64,000 nucleotides of DNA from Lineus longissimus (Eukaryota > Nemertea > Pilidiophora > Heteronemertea > Lineidae), in contig NC_088318.1 in assembly GCF_910592395.1 (NCBI RefSeq), positions 17,732,349-17,796,348 of the forward strand, given 5' to 3'. The notes under the pieces were generated by a model, which was not told where the DNA came from, searched no databases, and saw nothing but the letters and a program-made list of their open reading frames with translations. Shown piece after piece: positions 42,644-51,626 of the stretch (positions are counted from its first letter, which is position 1; every line of letters starts with the position of its first letter). Made by a program: the position numbers and the translations under genes.

Positions 42644-44312
42644 ATGATGAAGGACAGCACCATGGCAACGCCAGAGTCTACAGAAGAGAAGAGCAGCCCC
42701 TTCCAAAACATGCAAACAGAGCTGCATTCTAAAGGAGCCGTGCTGACCAAGGCGTGGTCAGATCTATTCAGTTTCATCACAAATTACCAGTGTGAGCTGA
42801 CGGTCAAAGAAAATGCTGTGGAAATTGCTGAAAGAGAAATTGAAGTGCGCAGAAAACAACTTGAGGAAATGAAGCCAGCAATGAACTGTGGTAACGAAGA
42901 GATCGAGAAGTTACAAGATGAGATTCAGCTGAAGGAAAGTCGTTTAAAACTTTCACAATCAGAACTTTCAGCAAGAGAGCAAATGTTGAAGCAATTGCAA
43001 TTGGATTTGAGTTGCAACAGAGAACTTTCAGAGAAGTTGAGATGTGAACTTTTAGAAAAGCAATCAGAACTGATGCGAAATTGTAGTGATTTAGAACAAT
43101 TGAAATCTGAATTGGTTATCAAACAAGAACAGATTCAGATTAAGGACAATTTATTAAAAAAGATGCAGTCTGAGATGATGAGGGAGAATGCTGAGTTAAA
43201 GGAGCAGTTGGAGCTGGAGAGACGGACTCTTGAATTGGAGCGAAGATCACATGAACAAACAAAGCGGATTCTAAGTGAAAACAGAGGAAAATCGGTAAGT
43301 GCTTTCTTACCTGTCACGTTCGATTTAGAGGTGAGATCAAATCCCACTCAGGAGCCTCATAGCCTAGTGGTTTGATAACTCTGCTGGCTACCACACAATA
43401 GGGCCCCGGGAAGAACCCAGGATTGTATTTCTGGATGAACCAGCATGGCTCTGGTGTCTATACCAGGGCAAGCTAAATATCCTACCAAGTGACTGACAGA
43501 TGGTGGCACTTGCCATTGTAGAATGTTGTTAATGTAATGGACTTGGCATTGATTGCTGCCTATTTTGATCCCAGTCAGTGTCAGACTTTGTATTTCAGCT
43601 TAAAAGTTTGTCTTTCTAATTGCTCTTTCCTCTATTTCAGAAATCGTATGGTGCTGGTCCATCTCAGAGTGTGATTGAGATACCTGATTCTCCACCAACG
43701 TTAGATCTGTCTGTTGAACAATCAAATTACGGACTTGCAAACATTATCTCAATGACAGAGGCACAAACGAGCCGCTCACAGTCAATGGAGGACATTTACT
43801 CGGGAATTCGGGTTTCCCTGCCCAACGCAGAAAGTGCATTATCACGGATGGCAGCTTTGAGCAGTGGTCCCTTGTCTTCACCACATACTCCTGATACTGC
43901 TATGCCCAAACATCATCATACACAATGGAGAGCAGAGTCACCAACAATAACATCTCCACGATCAAAAATTCCAAGGCAATCTCCATCATTGTCACAAACT
44001 TTACCTCAAAGTGATAGTTTTACACCCACTGGTGCTTCAAACATGAGCGATGTGTACTTTCCACTGAGTACATCACAAGAATCTCATAATCAAAGTGGTA
44101 TTGACACTTCTAATTCAATGTTTGACACTGACATCAAGATGCATGGTCAGATTTCAAGTGCAATGCCTGGGACTCCAAGTTCTGGGACCAGTGATAGCTG
44201 TCAAGCTGCCCCTGTACCAATCTCTGGGCCCATTCCCTCTGGGGCCATGTCACCAGTTAGTGGTTTCGGTATGCCATTCGGATCGTTACAACAAGAGGGT
44301 CCTGATGGAAAG
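42644..44312 (+). CDS. Constant region of a multi-isoform C2H2 zinc-finger gene (2 common exons, 441 aa)
   Basis: Exon A (42,644-43,294, 217 codons, ending SENRGKS) and exon B (43,641-44,312, 224 codons, starting KSYGAGPSQ) join in phase 0; exon B also leaves in phase 0 at GPDGK|GTAGGC. Residues about 45-215 form a long charged heptad-like coiled coil (for example EAREIEVRRKQLEEMK-type segments, then LELERRTLELERRSHEQTKR), probably a dimerisation domain. Exon B is Ser/Pro/Gln-rich and disordered, beginning with an acidic-hydrophobic SVIEIPDSPP motif of SIM-like character. It contains no zinc finger and no BTB domain. Nine zinc-finger exons downstream can each accept it. Reading on past the exon B donor gives 39 more codons to a stop at 44,432, a possible finger-less isoform. 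I do not recognise an orthologue. Confidence 0.85.
43352..43445 (+). repeat. tRNA-derived SINE fragment, family 1
   Basis: GGAGCCTCATAGCCTAGTGG (box A-like), then ...CTCTGCTGGCTACCACACAA and CGGGAAGAACCCAGG (degenerate box B), in the intron after exon A. A second copy of the same family lies at about 55,160. Confidence 0.55.
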
Positions 44313-45239
44313 GTAGGCATCCGTTTTGTTCATCAGATTAGTGAGTATCAAGAGTTTCGTATTGGTGACTTGACCCAGCTTATCACTTACACCAGGCCTG
44401 TCTGCGCGATTGGCCTGAGTCACACAGCTTAGAAAACTTGGCTTTTATAGCACAATGCATAAAACATTGCATGTGCACTCATTAATACATAGGAGGGTGG
44501 TGAGGACTTCTCAAAAATGAATTTAAAGGTAGGATCCCAAAATATTTATCAGAAAGATAGGTTCTTCGTCACCAGATACAACACTGCTGATGCTCTGAAT
44601 GGGATGTGTGACCACATGGACAAAATTCCACCTGAAAATTGGGTTTTGAATACACATCATTTGTTATTTTTGACTTTGAGACTGCAAATTCAAAAAATTG
44701 GCCTTAGTGTTCTGACCTGACATCAGGGTCGAGCTGGAACCTTGATGGTTTGAATGACTGAACAATCAGAATATTCATCAGATACTGAATCGTATTTTTG
44801 ATCTGTTTCATGAGGAGCACATCCTATTTAACACACTGCTTGAAAATGTAGGTATAGAGTTCACTTGCAAACACCTCGAGGTAATTCACAAGCACTGTTG
44901 GTGCCGATTAGCTGCTAGGATTAGTGAAATTGAGTTGGTTCTGGAATTTTTAAGAGCTGGGGGCAGAATTTCTACAAGATGTAGGTTTCAGTTTTTGGCT
45001 AGGTTGAGTGAAATTCAATTGGCTTTAGCAGTTATGTCATTCAAGTTGGTTTGAGAATTTTAGAGAAGGTTCCAGGATTTGCTTCAGGCCATGCTACATG
45101 TACAAGTTTCCACTAGAATGTTCTCAGAGTGATGTGACATCATTTGAGTCATTGGAATGTCGTAGTGTTATCCTGTTGTTTTGCTTAGTAATGTTCCATA
45201 TGGTGAGACTGACAGCGATTAGTACTCAACGGCTTGGGA

Positions 45240-45840
45240 GAAGATGATATACTGAGATAGTCAAAGGTCTGCTACTCAATATAGAACCCATCTCCGAGAA
45301 AGAGCTTCAGGAATACACAGACGACTTTCGCCGAGTGTTTAGGATTGAGCATTTAAACTATGGGCAAGTTGGCCGAGGTCAACTCGCAAGATCAAGTGGT
45401 GGAAATAGTGACAAGACTGCCATTGTTAATGCAGTTAAGTTGGAGATATGAGGCCCACAAAACCAAGCAAACTTTCAGATTTTGCCCTGAATTCGAGGAT
45501 TTCGTCATTTTGTTTGACTCAGTTTCTGGTGAGGAAAACAATCTAGTGTTCGGCAAGCAACAGATCAAGGAAATTATCGAACATTCTGTCAGACGAAGAC
45601 TGGAGTCAGCTTAGCGGTTCAAGCAACCAGCAAAGATAGCCTGGCAACTAATGCATTCAAGATGGTCAGGAGCCGTCAGGACAAGCCTGCTGACCGATAC
45701 GTCATCTAAGTTACGTAAATGTCTGATTTACAGCAAGGATCATGGAGTTGCAGCCTGCCCCTAGTTCAAGGCCATGTACCCCATGTGCCTCGAGGTACTA
45801 GTGAAAGAGAAGTGGATGATGTAGACATTTATGTCTCTCT
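45240..45840 (+). mobile_element. BEL/Pao retrotransposon gag fragment, decayed
   Basis: An 84-codon frame at 45,360-45,614 carries the DUF1759-type gag signature: a leucine-rich LP..(M)QLSWRYEA segment, then PEFEDFV, then ENN.VFGK. About 90 bases after its stop, another frame holds a CL..SKDH....C pattern and F-K-A-M, the usual zinc-knuckle-like region that follows DUF1759, with in-frame stops. No LTR, protease or polymerase is seen here. It sits in the intron between exon B and the first zinc-finger exon, in the sense orientation. Clearly non-functional. Confidence 0.65.
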
Positions 45841-45908
45841 TAGACTCAAAGTCTTCGGGGTCTGGCAGAGAATCTAACAGTAACCGTCCACTGTTTTGTA
45901 TTTTCCAG

Positions 45909-46169
45909 GAAGGTCACCCATTCCAGCCTCTCAGACTGGGAAGTACAAAATGGCCGCCTGGGAATAGTTCCATGACATCAAAACACATATATAAAAGATC
46001 CCACACAGGAATCATGTGCTCAGTTTGTGGCAAGCCATTTGCCAGTAAGAGTGCTTTAAAAATTCACTCTCGGAGTCATACTGGAGAGAACCCCTTTTCG
46101 TGTCAATATTGTCATCGCACTTTTAGGCATAAACAGAATCGAGATGTGCACCAGTTCAAGCATATGTAG
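45909..46169 (+). CDS. Zinc-finger cassette 1 (alternative terminal exon, 86 aa)
   Basis: The acceptor TTTTGTATTTTCCAG ends at 45,908; the exon starts in phase 0 with [10 protein letters not shown] and ends in TAG. It has two C2H2 fingers ([13 protein letters not shown] and [13 protein letters not shown]) joined by an HTGENPF-type linker; the ten residues before the first finger contain SHTG, a remnant of a lost upstream finger. AATAAA follows at 46,411 and 46,636. Confidence 0.82.
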   Translation, partial: EGHPFQPLRLGSTKWPPGNSSMTSKHIYKRSHTGIMCSVCGKPFASKSALKIHSRSHTGENPFSCQYCHRTFRHKQNRDVHQFKHM

Positions 46170-46727
46170 AAACTGTCATCTTTGTCACAGTGGCAGTGAT
46201 AATGTTGGAAGACATTGTCTGGTACGTGTAGGAAGTTCCAAATGGGAAGTTAAAAACCAGAGCCGCATGGTTATGATGGTGAAAATCTATTTTCGTGATT
46301 TTCAAAATCTCATGCACACAAGTTTACAGGTTTGATTCTATTGCTGTTCTCTGTGACAAACGATTGTACCTGCAGACAAGCAGTACATGTACATGTTTAG
46401 TTGAAATAGTAATAAAGATGTGTTATAATGTTGTCTTTGCTGTTGATGTGATTTACATAGCCTTCAATGGCATCCCCAACTCAATTTCAAACCATTTTGT
46501 TTCACTTCAATTCATTGTGGTGATCACTTTAGGCAGGGGTACAACTTCTTCAGGATTTTTCCCATCCCAAATTTTGGAAAACCAGCAGCCGGTTTAATGT
46601 GAAATGCATTTTTGCATTATTGACCTGATGACCTTAATAAATACACTCTTATAAACGCTCTGCAATTACCATTATGGACTGTGAGTTGTAGATTTTGAGT
46701 AAACATTGGTTTCGTTTTGTCTTGCAG

Positions 46728-47060
46728 TCAAATGATGACCTTGCAAAGCCATCAATGAGCGGAACACCATCGCAACAACCCCGATTCAGTTGTGAAATCT
46801 GCGGACACAAGTACAATCAGCAGACAAACTTGACACATCACATGAGAAAACATACTGGACAACGCCCTTATAAATGTAATCTATGTGATAAAGCATTTAG
46901 TCGGAAGTTTGTTTTGGATAGGCATTATCTTGTTCATTCACCAGATAAGCCGTTTAGATGCTCTAGTTGTGGGAAAGGATTTCGACAGAAGCATGATTTT
47001 ATTGTGCATCAGGTCTCGCAGCATGCTGAGGCATTTATGCAAAATAAGGATGGTGTGTGA
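46728..47060 (+). CDS. Zinc-finger cassette 2 (alternative terminal exon, 110 aa)
   Basis: The acceptor TTTTGTCTTGCAG ends at 46,727; phase 0 start SNDDLAKPSM. Three C2H2 fingers: CEICGHKY..HMRKH, CNLCDKAF..HYLVH and CSSCGKGF..HQVSQH (the last with four residues between the histidines). The first linker is HTGQRPYKC; the second, HSPDKPFRC, departs from the TGEKP consensus. Ends in TGA. AATAAA lies at 47,085, only 25 bases after the stop, with a polyadenylation-like context. Confidence 0.85.
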   Translation, partial: SNDDLAKPSMSGTPSQQPRFSCEICGHKYNQQTNLTHHMRKHTGQRPYKCNLCDKAFSRKFVLDRHYLVHSPDKPFRCSSCGKGFRQKHDFIVHQVSQHAEAFMQNKDGV

Positions 47061-47319
47061 TCACTTCCACAGTTGGTATCAGACAATAAACGTGATAAAA
47101 CGAAAATGTTGAATTGACTTCAATATTTGCTCTTACTGTGCCTGTGGCTGTCAAGGCTGGTCAGGCTATAGGCTTTCTATTCCTCAGTTTGAACTTCCAC
47201 ATTTCTCAGTTTCACAGACGTAGTCCAGGAATTTTGAAATATATATAGCATTTAAGGATTCTGCTTCCCATACAAACAACTGCTGAGGAAAAACTAAAAC
47301 TGGTGCTCTTTCTTTACAG

Positions 47320-47607
47320 TCTGCACTCAATGACAACAATAAAGATGCAATTGGAGATAATCCACTTCAGTGCAGGATATGTGGCATCATCTCGCAACAT
47401 CGGCTAAACTTTGAAAACCACAGGAGGACCCATACCGGCGAACGGCCATTCGTATGTCAATATTGTGAGCGAACATTCGCAAGGAAGGACGTCATGAAAA
47501 GACACTATCGTATTCATACTGGGGAAAAACCATATGGGTGTGAGAAATGTGGCAGGTGGTTCTCGCAGAAAGGCTCACTTACTGCACATGGGTTGACACA
47601 CGTGTGA
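47320..47607 (+). CDS. Zinc-finger cassette 3 (alternative terminal exon, 95 aa, no internal start)
   Basis: The acceptor CTCTTTCTTTACAG ends at 47,319; phase 0 start SALNDNNKDAIGD, ending HGLTHV then TGA. Three C2H2 fingers: CRICGIIS..HRRTH, CQYCERTF..HYRIH and CEKCGRWF..HGLTH, with HTGERPF and HTGEKPY linkers. The exon has no useful internal start codon, so it is easily missed by start-based gene finding; it makes sense only when spliced to the constant region. AATAAA at 47,862. Confidence 0.85.
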   Translation, partial: SALNDNNKDAIGDNPLQCRICGIISQHRLNFENHRRTHTGERPFVCQYCERTFARKDVMKRHYRIHTGEKPYGCEKCGRWFSQKGSLTAHGLTHV

Positions 47608-47904
47608 GGTTTTGAGAAGATAAACCTGGTGGATGTGACAAAGACATCATGAAAAAAGGTGGTCAATGATTCTTGCACCTCATTTGTCATACGTGTACAC
47701 ATTTGGTGCTCAGAAAGTCATTTGCCCATTCTAATTCTTCATCTCAATTGAGCAGTTTAAATCTCTGCTTGCTGCGATGGGTATGTTTGTTTTGGTGTTG
47801 GTCTGTACTGGTCTTCCTAGATAAATGATGTAAAGCTGCACCTGGCCAGGTTTTGTTTTCAAATAAAAACTCTCCCTCAGACAGTGTACCTCTTGTTCTT
47901 GCAG

Positions 47905-48210
47905 CCTGTGTCCCTGAAAGAGTCACATGGCCCCCGAGGAACATTCACGCAAACCACAAACCCCTTGCAATGTTGTGTCTGTGGAGCTGTCTCAACCCAG
48001 CCTGGCCACCTGAAGGTTCACATGAGGAAACACACAGGAGAACGGCCATATAAATGTAAAATGTGCCCCAAGGCTTTCACAACGAATGGAAATCTTCAGA
48101 ATCACATCCGAGTTCACACGGGAGAGAAACCGTTCAGTTGTAAAATATGTGGGAAGAGTTTCGCTGTTCAGTGCAATTTGAGGAGCCATCAGATTACACA
48201 CATGAAGTGA
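47905..48210 (+). CDS. Zinc-finger cassette 4 (alternative terminal exon, 101 aa)
   Basis: The acceptor TCTTGTTCTTGCAG ends at 47,904; phase 0 start PVSLKESHGPRG. Three C2H2 fingers: CCVCGAVS..HMRKH, CKMCPKAF..HIRVH and CKICGKSF..HQITH, with canonical HTGERPYKC and HTGEKPFSC linkers, ending THMK then TGA. No AATAAA was seen before cassette 5. Confidence 0.85.
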   Translation, partial: PVSLKESHGPRGTFTQTTNPLQCCVCGAVSTQPGHLKVHMRKHTGERPYKCKMCPKAFTTNGNLQNHIRVHTGEKPFSCKICGKSFAVQCNLRSHQITHMK

Positions 48211-48497
48211 TTGAAACGCCTTTGATGCTTATGTGGTCATTCTGATATCCGGGACTATTGGATTTATTTGATTCTAGTGGATTAATGGACAGTTGAACCT
48301 CTTGAAGTGCCTCAACTTTAGATGTCTAAGGAGTCTGTCAGGAATGGATTGGTGAGAACTAAGACCTTATCTGTTTTGTTACTTCAGTTATTGGAAAAAT
48401 AACCAGAGTCACAGTTCGCAGAAAGAGGGTTAGAATGTTATTGGCATCTGACTTTTTGTCAACACCCTGTACAACTGAGCTATGCTTTATCTTACAG

Positions 48498-48722
48498 GAA
48501 CAGATATATCATGAAAACCGAGAACATGTAGAAGATAGATCACCAACTGGCTTTCCTTGTCCAATATGTGGTGTCACCATTCGGCAACGCTGTCATCTAA
48601 AAAGGCATATGCGGTTACATTCGGGAGAAAAGTTACATAAATGTCCAGAATGTCAGATGGGGTTTGGAAGAAAGGATCAGTTCCGCATGCACATGTTTAA
48701 AAAACACTATGGAAAAGATTGA
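48498..48722 (+). CDS. Zinc-finger cassette 5 (alternative terminal exon, 74 aa)
   Basis: The acceptor TATCTTACAG ends at 48,497; phase 0 start EQIYHENREHVED. Two C2H2 fingers: CPICGVTI..HMRLH and CPECQMGF..HMFKKH, linked by HSGEKLHKC, ending YGKD then TGA. No AATAAA was seen nearby. Confidence 0.82.
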   Translation, partial: EQIYHENREHVEDRSPTGFPCPICGVTIRQRCHLKRHMRLHSGEKLHKCPECQMGFGRKDQFRMHMFKKHYGKD

Positions 48723-48963
48723 ATCATGTATGTACCTACCTTTTGTTCTGGTTTTCAGTGTAGCCGGTCTTAGTTGGACCAAACCTCAAAGTCAAACAGG
48801 TCTCGCCCAAAATACCTTTCCTACAAGACAGCAATGATTCATGTCTCCATGACAACCTTGACAATGGTCTTTCTCCTTTTTCAGTCAAGTCAAAAATGAT
48901 GCATCGATTATCGAATACTTTATCAATGAAGTAACAAAGACTCCATTCCTTTTTATCTTGCAG

Positions 48964-49296
48964 GCAAATATCTTCTTACTACCACAGGTCAAAGGAGAGA
49001 GCAATACGCCAGGAGGACTTCTTTGCCGATTTTGCGGTGCCGACTTCGGAAAGAGTCGTTGGCTTTATGAATACCACATGAGGAAACATACAGGAGAAAA
49101 ACCATTTACATGTGAAATCTGCCAGAAATCGTTTGATATCAAAGGAAATCTCAAAGCTCACATGCGTATTCATACAGGAGAGATGCCATACAGGTGTCCT
49201 ATTTGTGAAAGGATGTTTAGGCATAGTTGTAATTTGAAGGTGCACATGCGTGGTGTGCATTCTGACATATTGGACAAACTGTCAGGACTGCAGTAG
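48964..49296 (+). CDS. Zinc-finger cassette 6 (alternative terminal exon, 110 or 102 aa)
   Basis: Two in-frame acceptors lie 24 bases apart: TTTTTATCTTGCAG (exon from 48,964, ANIFLLPQVKGE) and TACTACCACAG (exon from 48,988, VKGESNTPGG). The second gives a leader more like the other cassettes; the first has the better pyrimidine tract. Three C2H2 fingers: CRFCGADF..HMRKH (13 residues before the first His), CEICQKSF..HMRIH and CPICERMF..HMRGVH. Ends KLSGLQ then TAG; the last coding bases are part of a duplicated 47-bp segment. Confidence 0.83.
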   Translation, partial: ANIFLLPQVKGESNTPGGLLCRFCGADFGKSRWLYEYHMRKHTGEKPFTCEICQKSFDIKGNLKAHMRIHTGEMPYRCPICERMFRHSCNLKVHMRGVHSDILDKLSGLQ

Positions 49297-49372
49297 GAAC
49301 TTGGGACATTCGAGGTGGTGTGATTTCTGACATACTGGACAAACTGTCAGGACTGCAGTAGGAACTTGGGAC
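49261..49372. repeat. 47-bp direct repeat spanning the cassette 6 stop codon
   Basis: TCTGACATA(T/C)TGGACAAACT and the following 27 bases occur at 49,261-49,307 and 49,326-49,372 with one difference. Weaker partial copies (TCTGACATACTGACTTCCTG at about 49,439) follow. The first copy encodes the last residues and stop of cassette 6. Confidence 0.9.
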
Positions 49373-49602
49373 TTTTATGGTGTGCATTCTGAATTTCCTG
49401 ACTACATGTAACTGTCAGGACATTTCTTGTGTGCATTGTCTGACATACTGACTTCCTGTATATTTAGAGAAAAAGTTACTTTACAGTGATATCATTGTCT
49501 GTTACAGCTTCATCACAGGTTGGATTGAATACTTATTCCCCGTTTGTCGAACAGTTGAGTAAATATCTAAAAATCTGAATGGAACATTTTTTGTCATTAC
49601 AG

Positions 49603-49917
49603 ACTCTTTATGAAGTTCCACAGAAGGTTCCAGCAAGTGCTAACGTTCGATTGAAATGTCATGTCTGTGGTTCTACTGTTTCCTCGACGACTAACTTGAA
49701 GTCTCACATGCGACGTCATACAGGAGAAAGACCACATAAATGTCCATTTTGTGCGAAAACTTTCAGTGCTGGCTACAGCCTGACAGTGCATGTCCGCACA
49801 CATACGGGAGAAAAACCATTCAAATGCTCTTATTGTGACAAGAGGTTTACTCAGAGTACACATCGAAAATCTCACATGGTGGTCCACTTTGATAGATCCC
49901 CTGCTGATTCATCCTAA
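49603..49917 (+). CDS. Zinc-finger cassette 7 (alternative terminal exon, 104 aa)
   Basis: The acceptor TTTTTTGTCATTACAG ends at 49,602; phase 0 start TLYEVPQKVPAS. Three C2H2 fingers: CHVCGSTV..HMRRH, CPFCAKTF..HVRTH and CSYCDKRF..HMVVH, with HTGERPHKC and HTGEKPFKC linkers, ending SPADSS then TAA. AATAAA at 49,964. Its first finger, lacking the usual Phe after the second Cys, resembles the first finger of cassette 4. Confidence 0.85.
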   Translation, partial: TLYEVPQKVPASANVRLKCHVCGSTVSSTTNLKSHMRRHTGERPHKCPFCAKTFSAGYSLTVHVRTHTGEKPFKCSYCDKRFTQSTHRKSHMVVHFDRSPADSS

Positions 49918-50028
49918 AGGGATGTCTTAATTTTGATGGTTTTTATGTCATTTTTATGATATGAATAAAACGAATATTATCATAGCAACACTATAGCGTT
50001 TATTGTTTTTTTCTTTCATATTTTACAG

Positions 50029-50391
50029 TTATTGCCCACCATCACACAAAGTTCTGTCAGCCTGACAATGAGTCAAGAAATCGTGCCAACTCCCACAAAT
50101 GTTGAAGAATTATTTCCTCCTCAGAATCAAGCAAGTTTTCTTCAAAATCAAGGAGATTATACTCAAGGAACGGTTGATTATTACAGAGGCAGTGTACAGT
50201 CTGTCCAACCTCCACGAGGTAGTTCTAACAAGTGTGAGATTTGCCAGAAGACATTTACGACCAAAGGTGGTCTGACTGTACACAAGAGAATACACACTGG
50301 AGAGAAACCATTCAAATGCAAAGTGTGTGGAAAAGCTTTCTCCCAGAGTTGTAATTTGAAGGGGCACATGTTCACACACTGGAAAATGTAG
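50029..50391 (+). CDS. Zinc-finger cassette 8 (alternative terminal exon, 120 aa)
   Basis: The acceptor CTTTCATATTTTACAG ends at 50,028; phase 0 start [14 protein letters not shown] longer leader (about 68 residues, Gln/Asn/Ser-rich) precedes two C2H2 fingers, [13 protein letters not shown] and [13 protein letters not shown], joined by HTGEKPFKC. Ends HWKM then TAG. AATAAA at 50,667. Confidence 0.85.
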   Translation, partial: LLPTITQSSVSLTMSQEIVPTPTNVEELFPPQNQASFLQNQGDYTQGTVDYYRGSVQSVQPPRGSSNKCEICQKTFTTKGGLTVHKRIHTGEKPFKCKVCGKAFSQSCNLKGHMFTHWKM

Positions 50392-50794
50392 CCAGCATGT
50401 GCTCAGGGAGGGGGTGAAAGAGGAGAAGACCTTGTGTGTGGAATGGGTTTCTCTTGAAGCTGTGACCTAATGGGGAGCTAAGGCAGGGTCTGGGGGTCAG
50501 TTTGGAAGTCTAGAATGTGCAGTAGTGCCGGGGTTGGGCATCAGACTTGTTGCAGAAATGCTTTCTCTCAGCCATCATTTGTGACGGCACATTGTTTACT
50601 CCCTGGGAAATGTGTTCTAGAAGTCACTGCTTGTATCATACAACTATTAAAAGGATTGTGAAGGTGAATAAATGTTTATAGTTTATAGAAATTGCATTGT
50701 TAGTTTTATGTGAAGTTTCTGGAGTGGAGTGAATTTGATACCACTGGTCTTCTATGCATGGATGCCAATCTTTTCATTGACACCAAGCATCCTT

Positions 50795-51065
50795 GGTTGT
50801 GACGATGTCCTCACAGGCTATGGATTGGTTGTGACGATGTCCACATATTACATAGATTGGTAGAGATGGTGTCCTTCCATAGTTTGGACTGACACAGATT
50901 GTGATGTTGTCCTCACATGATATTGATAAATTGTGATGTTGTCTTCACAAGATATGGGTCGATTGTCATGGTGTCCGAGACAAGATATGGACTGGTTGAG
51001 AGAGTGTCCTCTCGTGGCACAGATCAGTTGTGATGGTGTCCTCTCTGCTTGAATGGACTGGGATA
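50795..51065. repeat. Degenerate tandem repeats, about 40 bp, between cassettes 8 and 9
   Basis: Seven or so imperfect copies of a unit containing (G)ATTG(G)TTGTGA(C/T)G(A/G)TGTCC followed by TCACA and an ATATGG/ATAGATT segment. Spacing is irregular, roughly 35-50 bases. No open frame is shared. Confidence 0.6.
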
Positions 51066-51383
51066 TGGATTAGTTAAGTGCCGTGAAATGGTCTAGATCC
51101 CCAAGATGATGCTTCTACCGAGCTGTGGGGCTCCGTCACAACTACAGAATGCCTCTGTTCAGTTTTACGGACAGACATCGTATTGGATGACAATATCCTT
51201 TGAGCACAAATTTGGGCCGAGGGGTAAAGCTAAGGTTCTTGATGTAACCGACAGTCACCACCTTGGTGTCACTAAAAGTGTATGGCATTTGGCACATATC
51301 ATACACACACTAACAACTGATGTCCTTCGATGGTTTTCATTCATTGAAAAATCTAACTGTTGTGTATTTTCTCCTCTTTCCAG

Positions 51384-51500
51384 ACAACTTCAGGAAGCAG
51401 CAAATGTTCCCGTGATCCTTGGAAGTGTTGCATCTGTGGCTCCACGTTCTCGAAGAGTTCGAATCTGCTCTTCATCCATCTTTCCCTCCACATGAGGTGA
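51384..51500 (+). CDS. Zinc-finger cassette 9, single atypical finger (38 aa)
   Basis: The acceptor TTCTCCTCTTTCCAG ends at 51,383; phase 0 start TTSGSSKCSRD. One finger, CCICGSTF...HLSLH, has 13 rather than 12 residues between the second Cys and first His. The frame ends HMR-TGA, but the bases ATGAG|GTGAGC form a strong splice donor overlapping the stop, so the exon could instead be internal and join something downstream. AATAAA at 51,621 supports a terminal exon. It could be a decaying or an incomplete cassette. Confidence 0.6.
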   Translation, partial: TTSGSSKCSRDPWKCCICGSTFSKSSNLLFIHLSLHMR

Positions 51501-51626
51501 GCACAATGGCCCTGGCCATTTCATTCTGGGACAGAAGTCACCCAAGCAACTGTGTGAAAAGTTATGTCCATTTTCTGATATTGTAACAAGGCAGTTACAA
51601 TACAGAATGATCAAATACAGAATAAA

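Noticed and set aside
51106-51495. 129-codon frame running through cassette 9 in another phase
   Set aside because: The zinc finger and the phase-0 acceptor both support the other frame; this one is a shadow.
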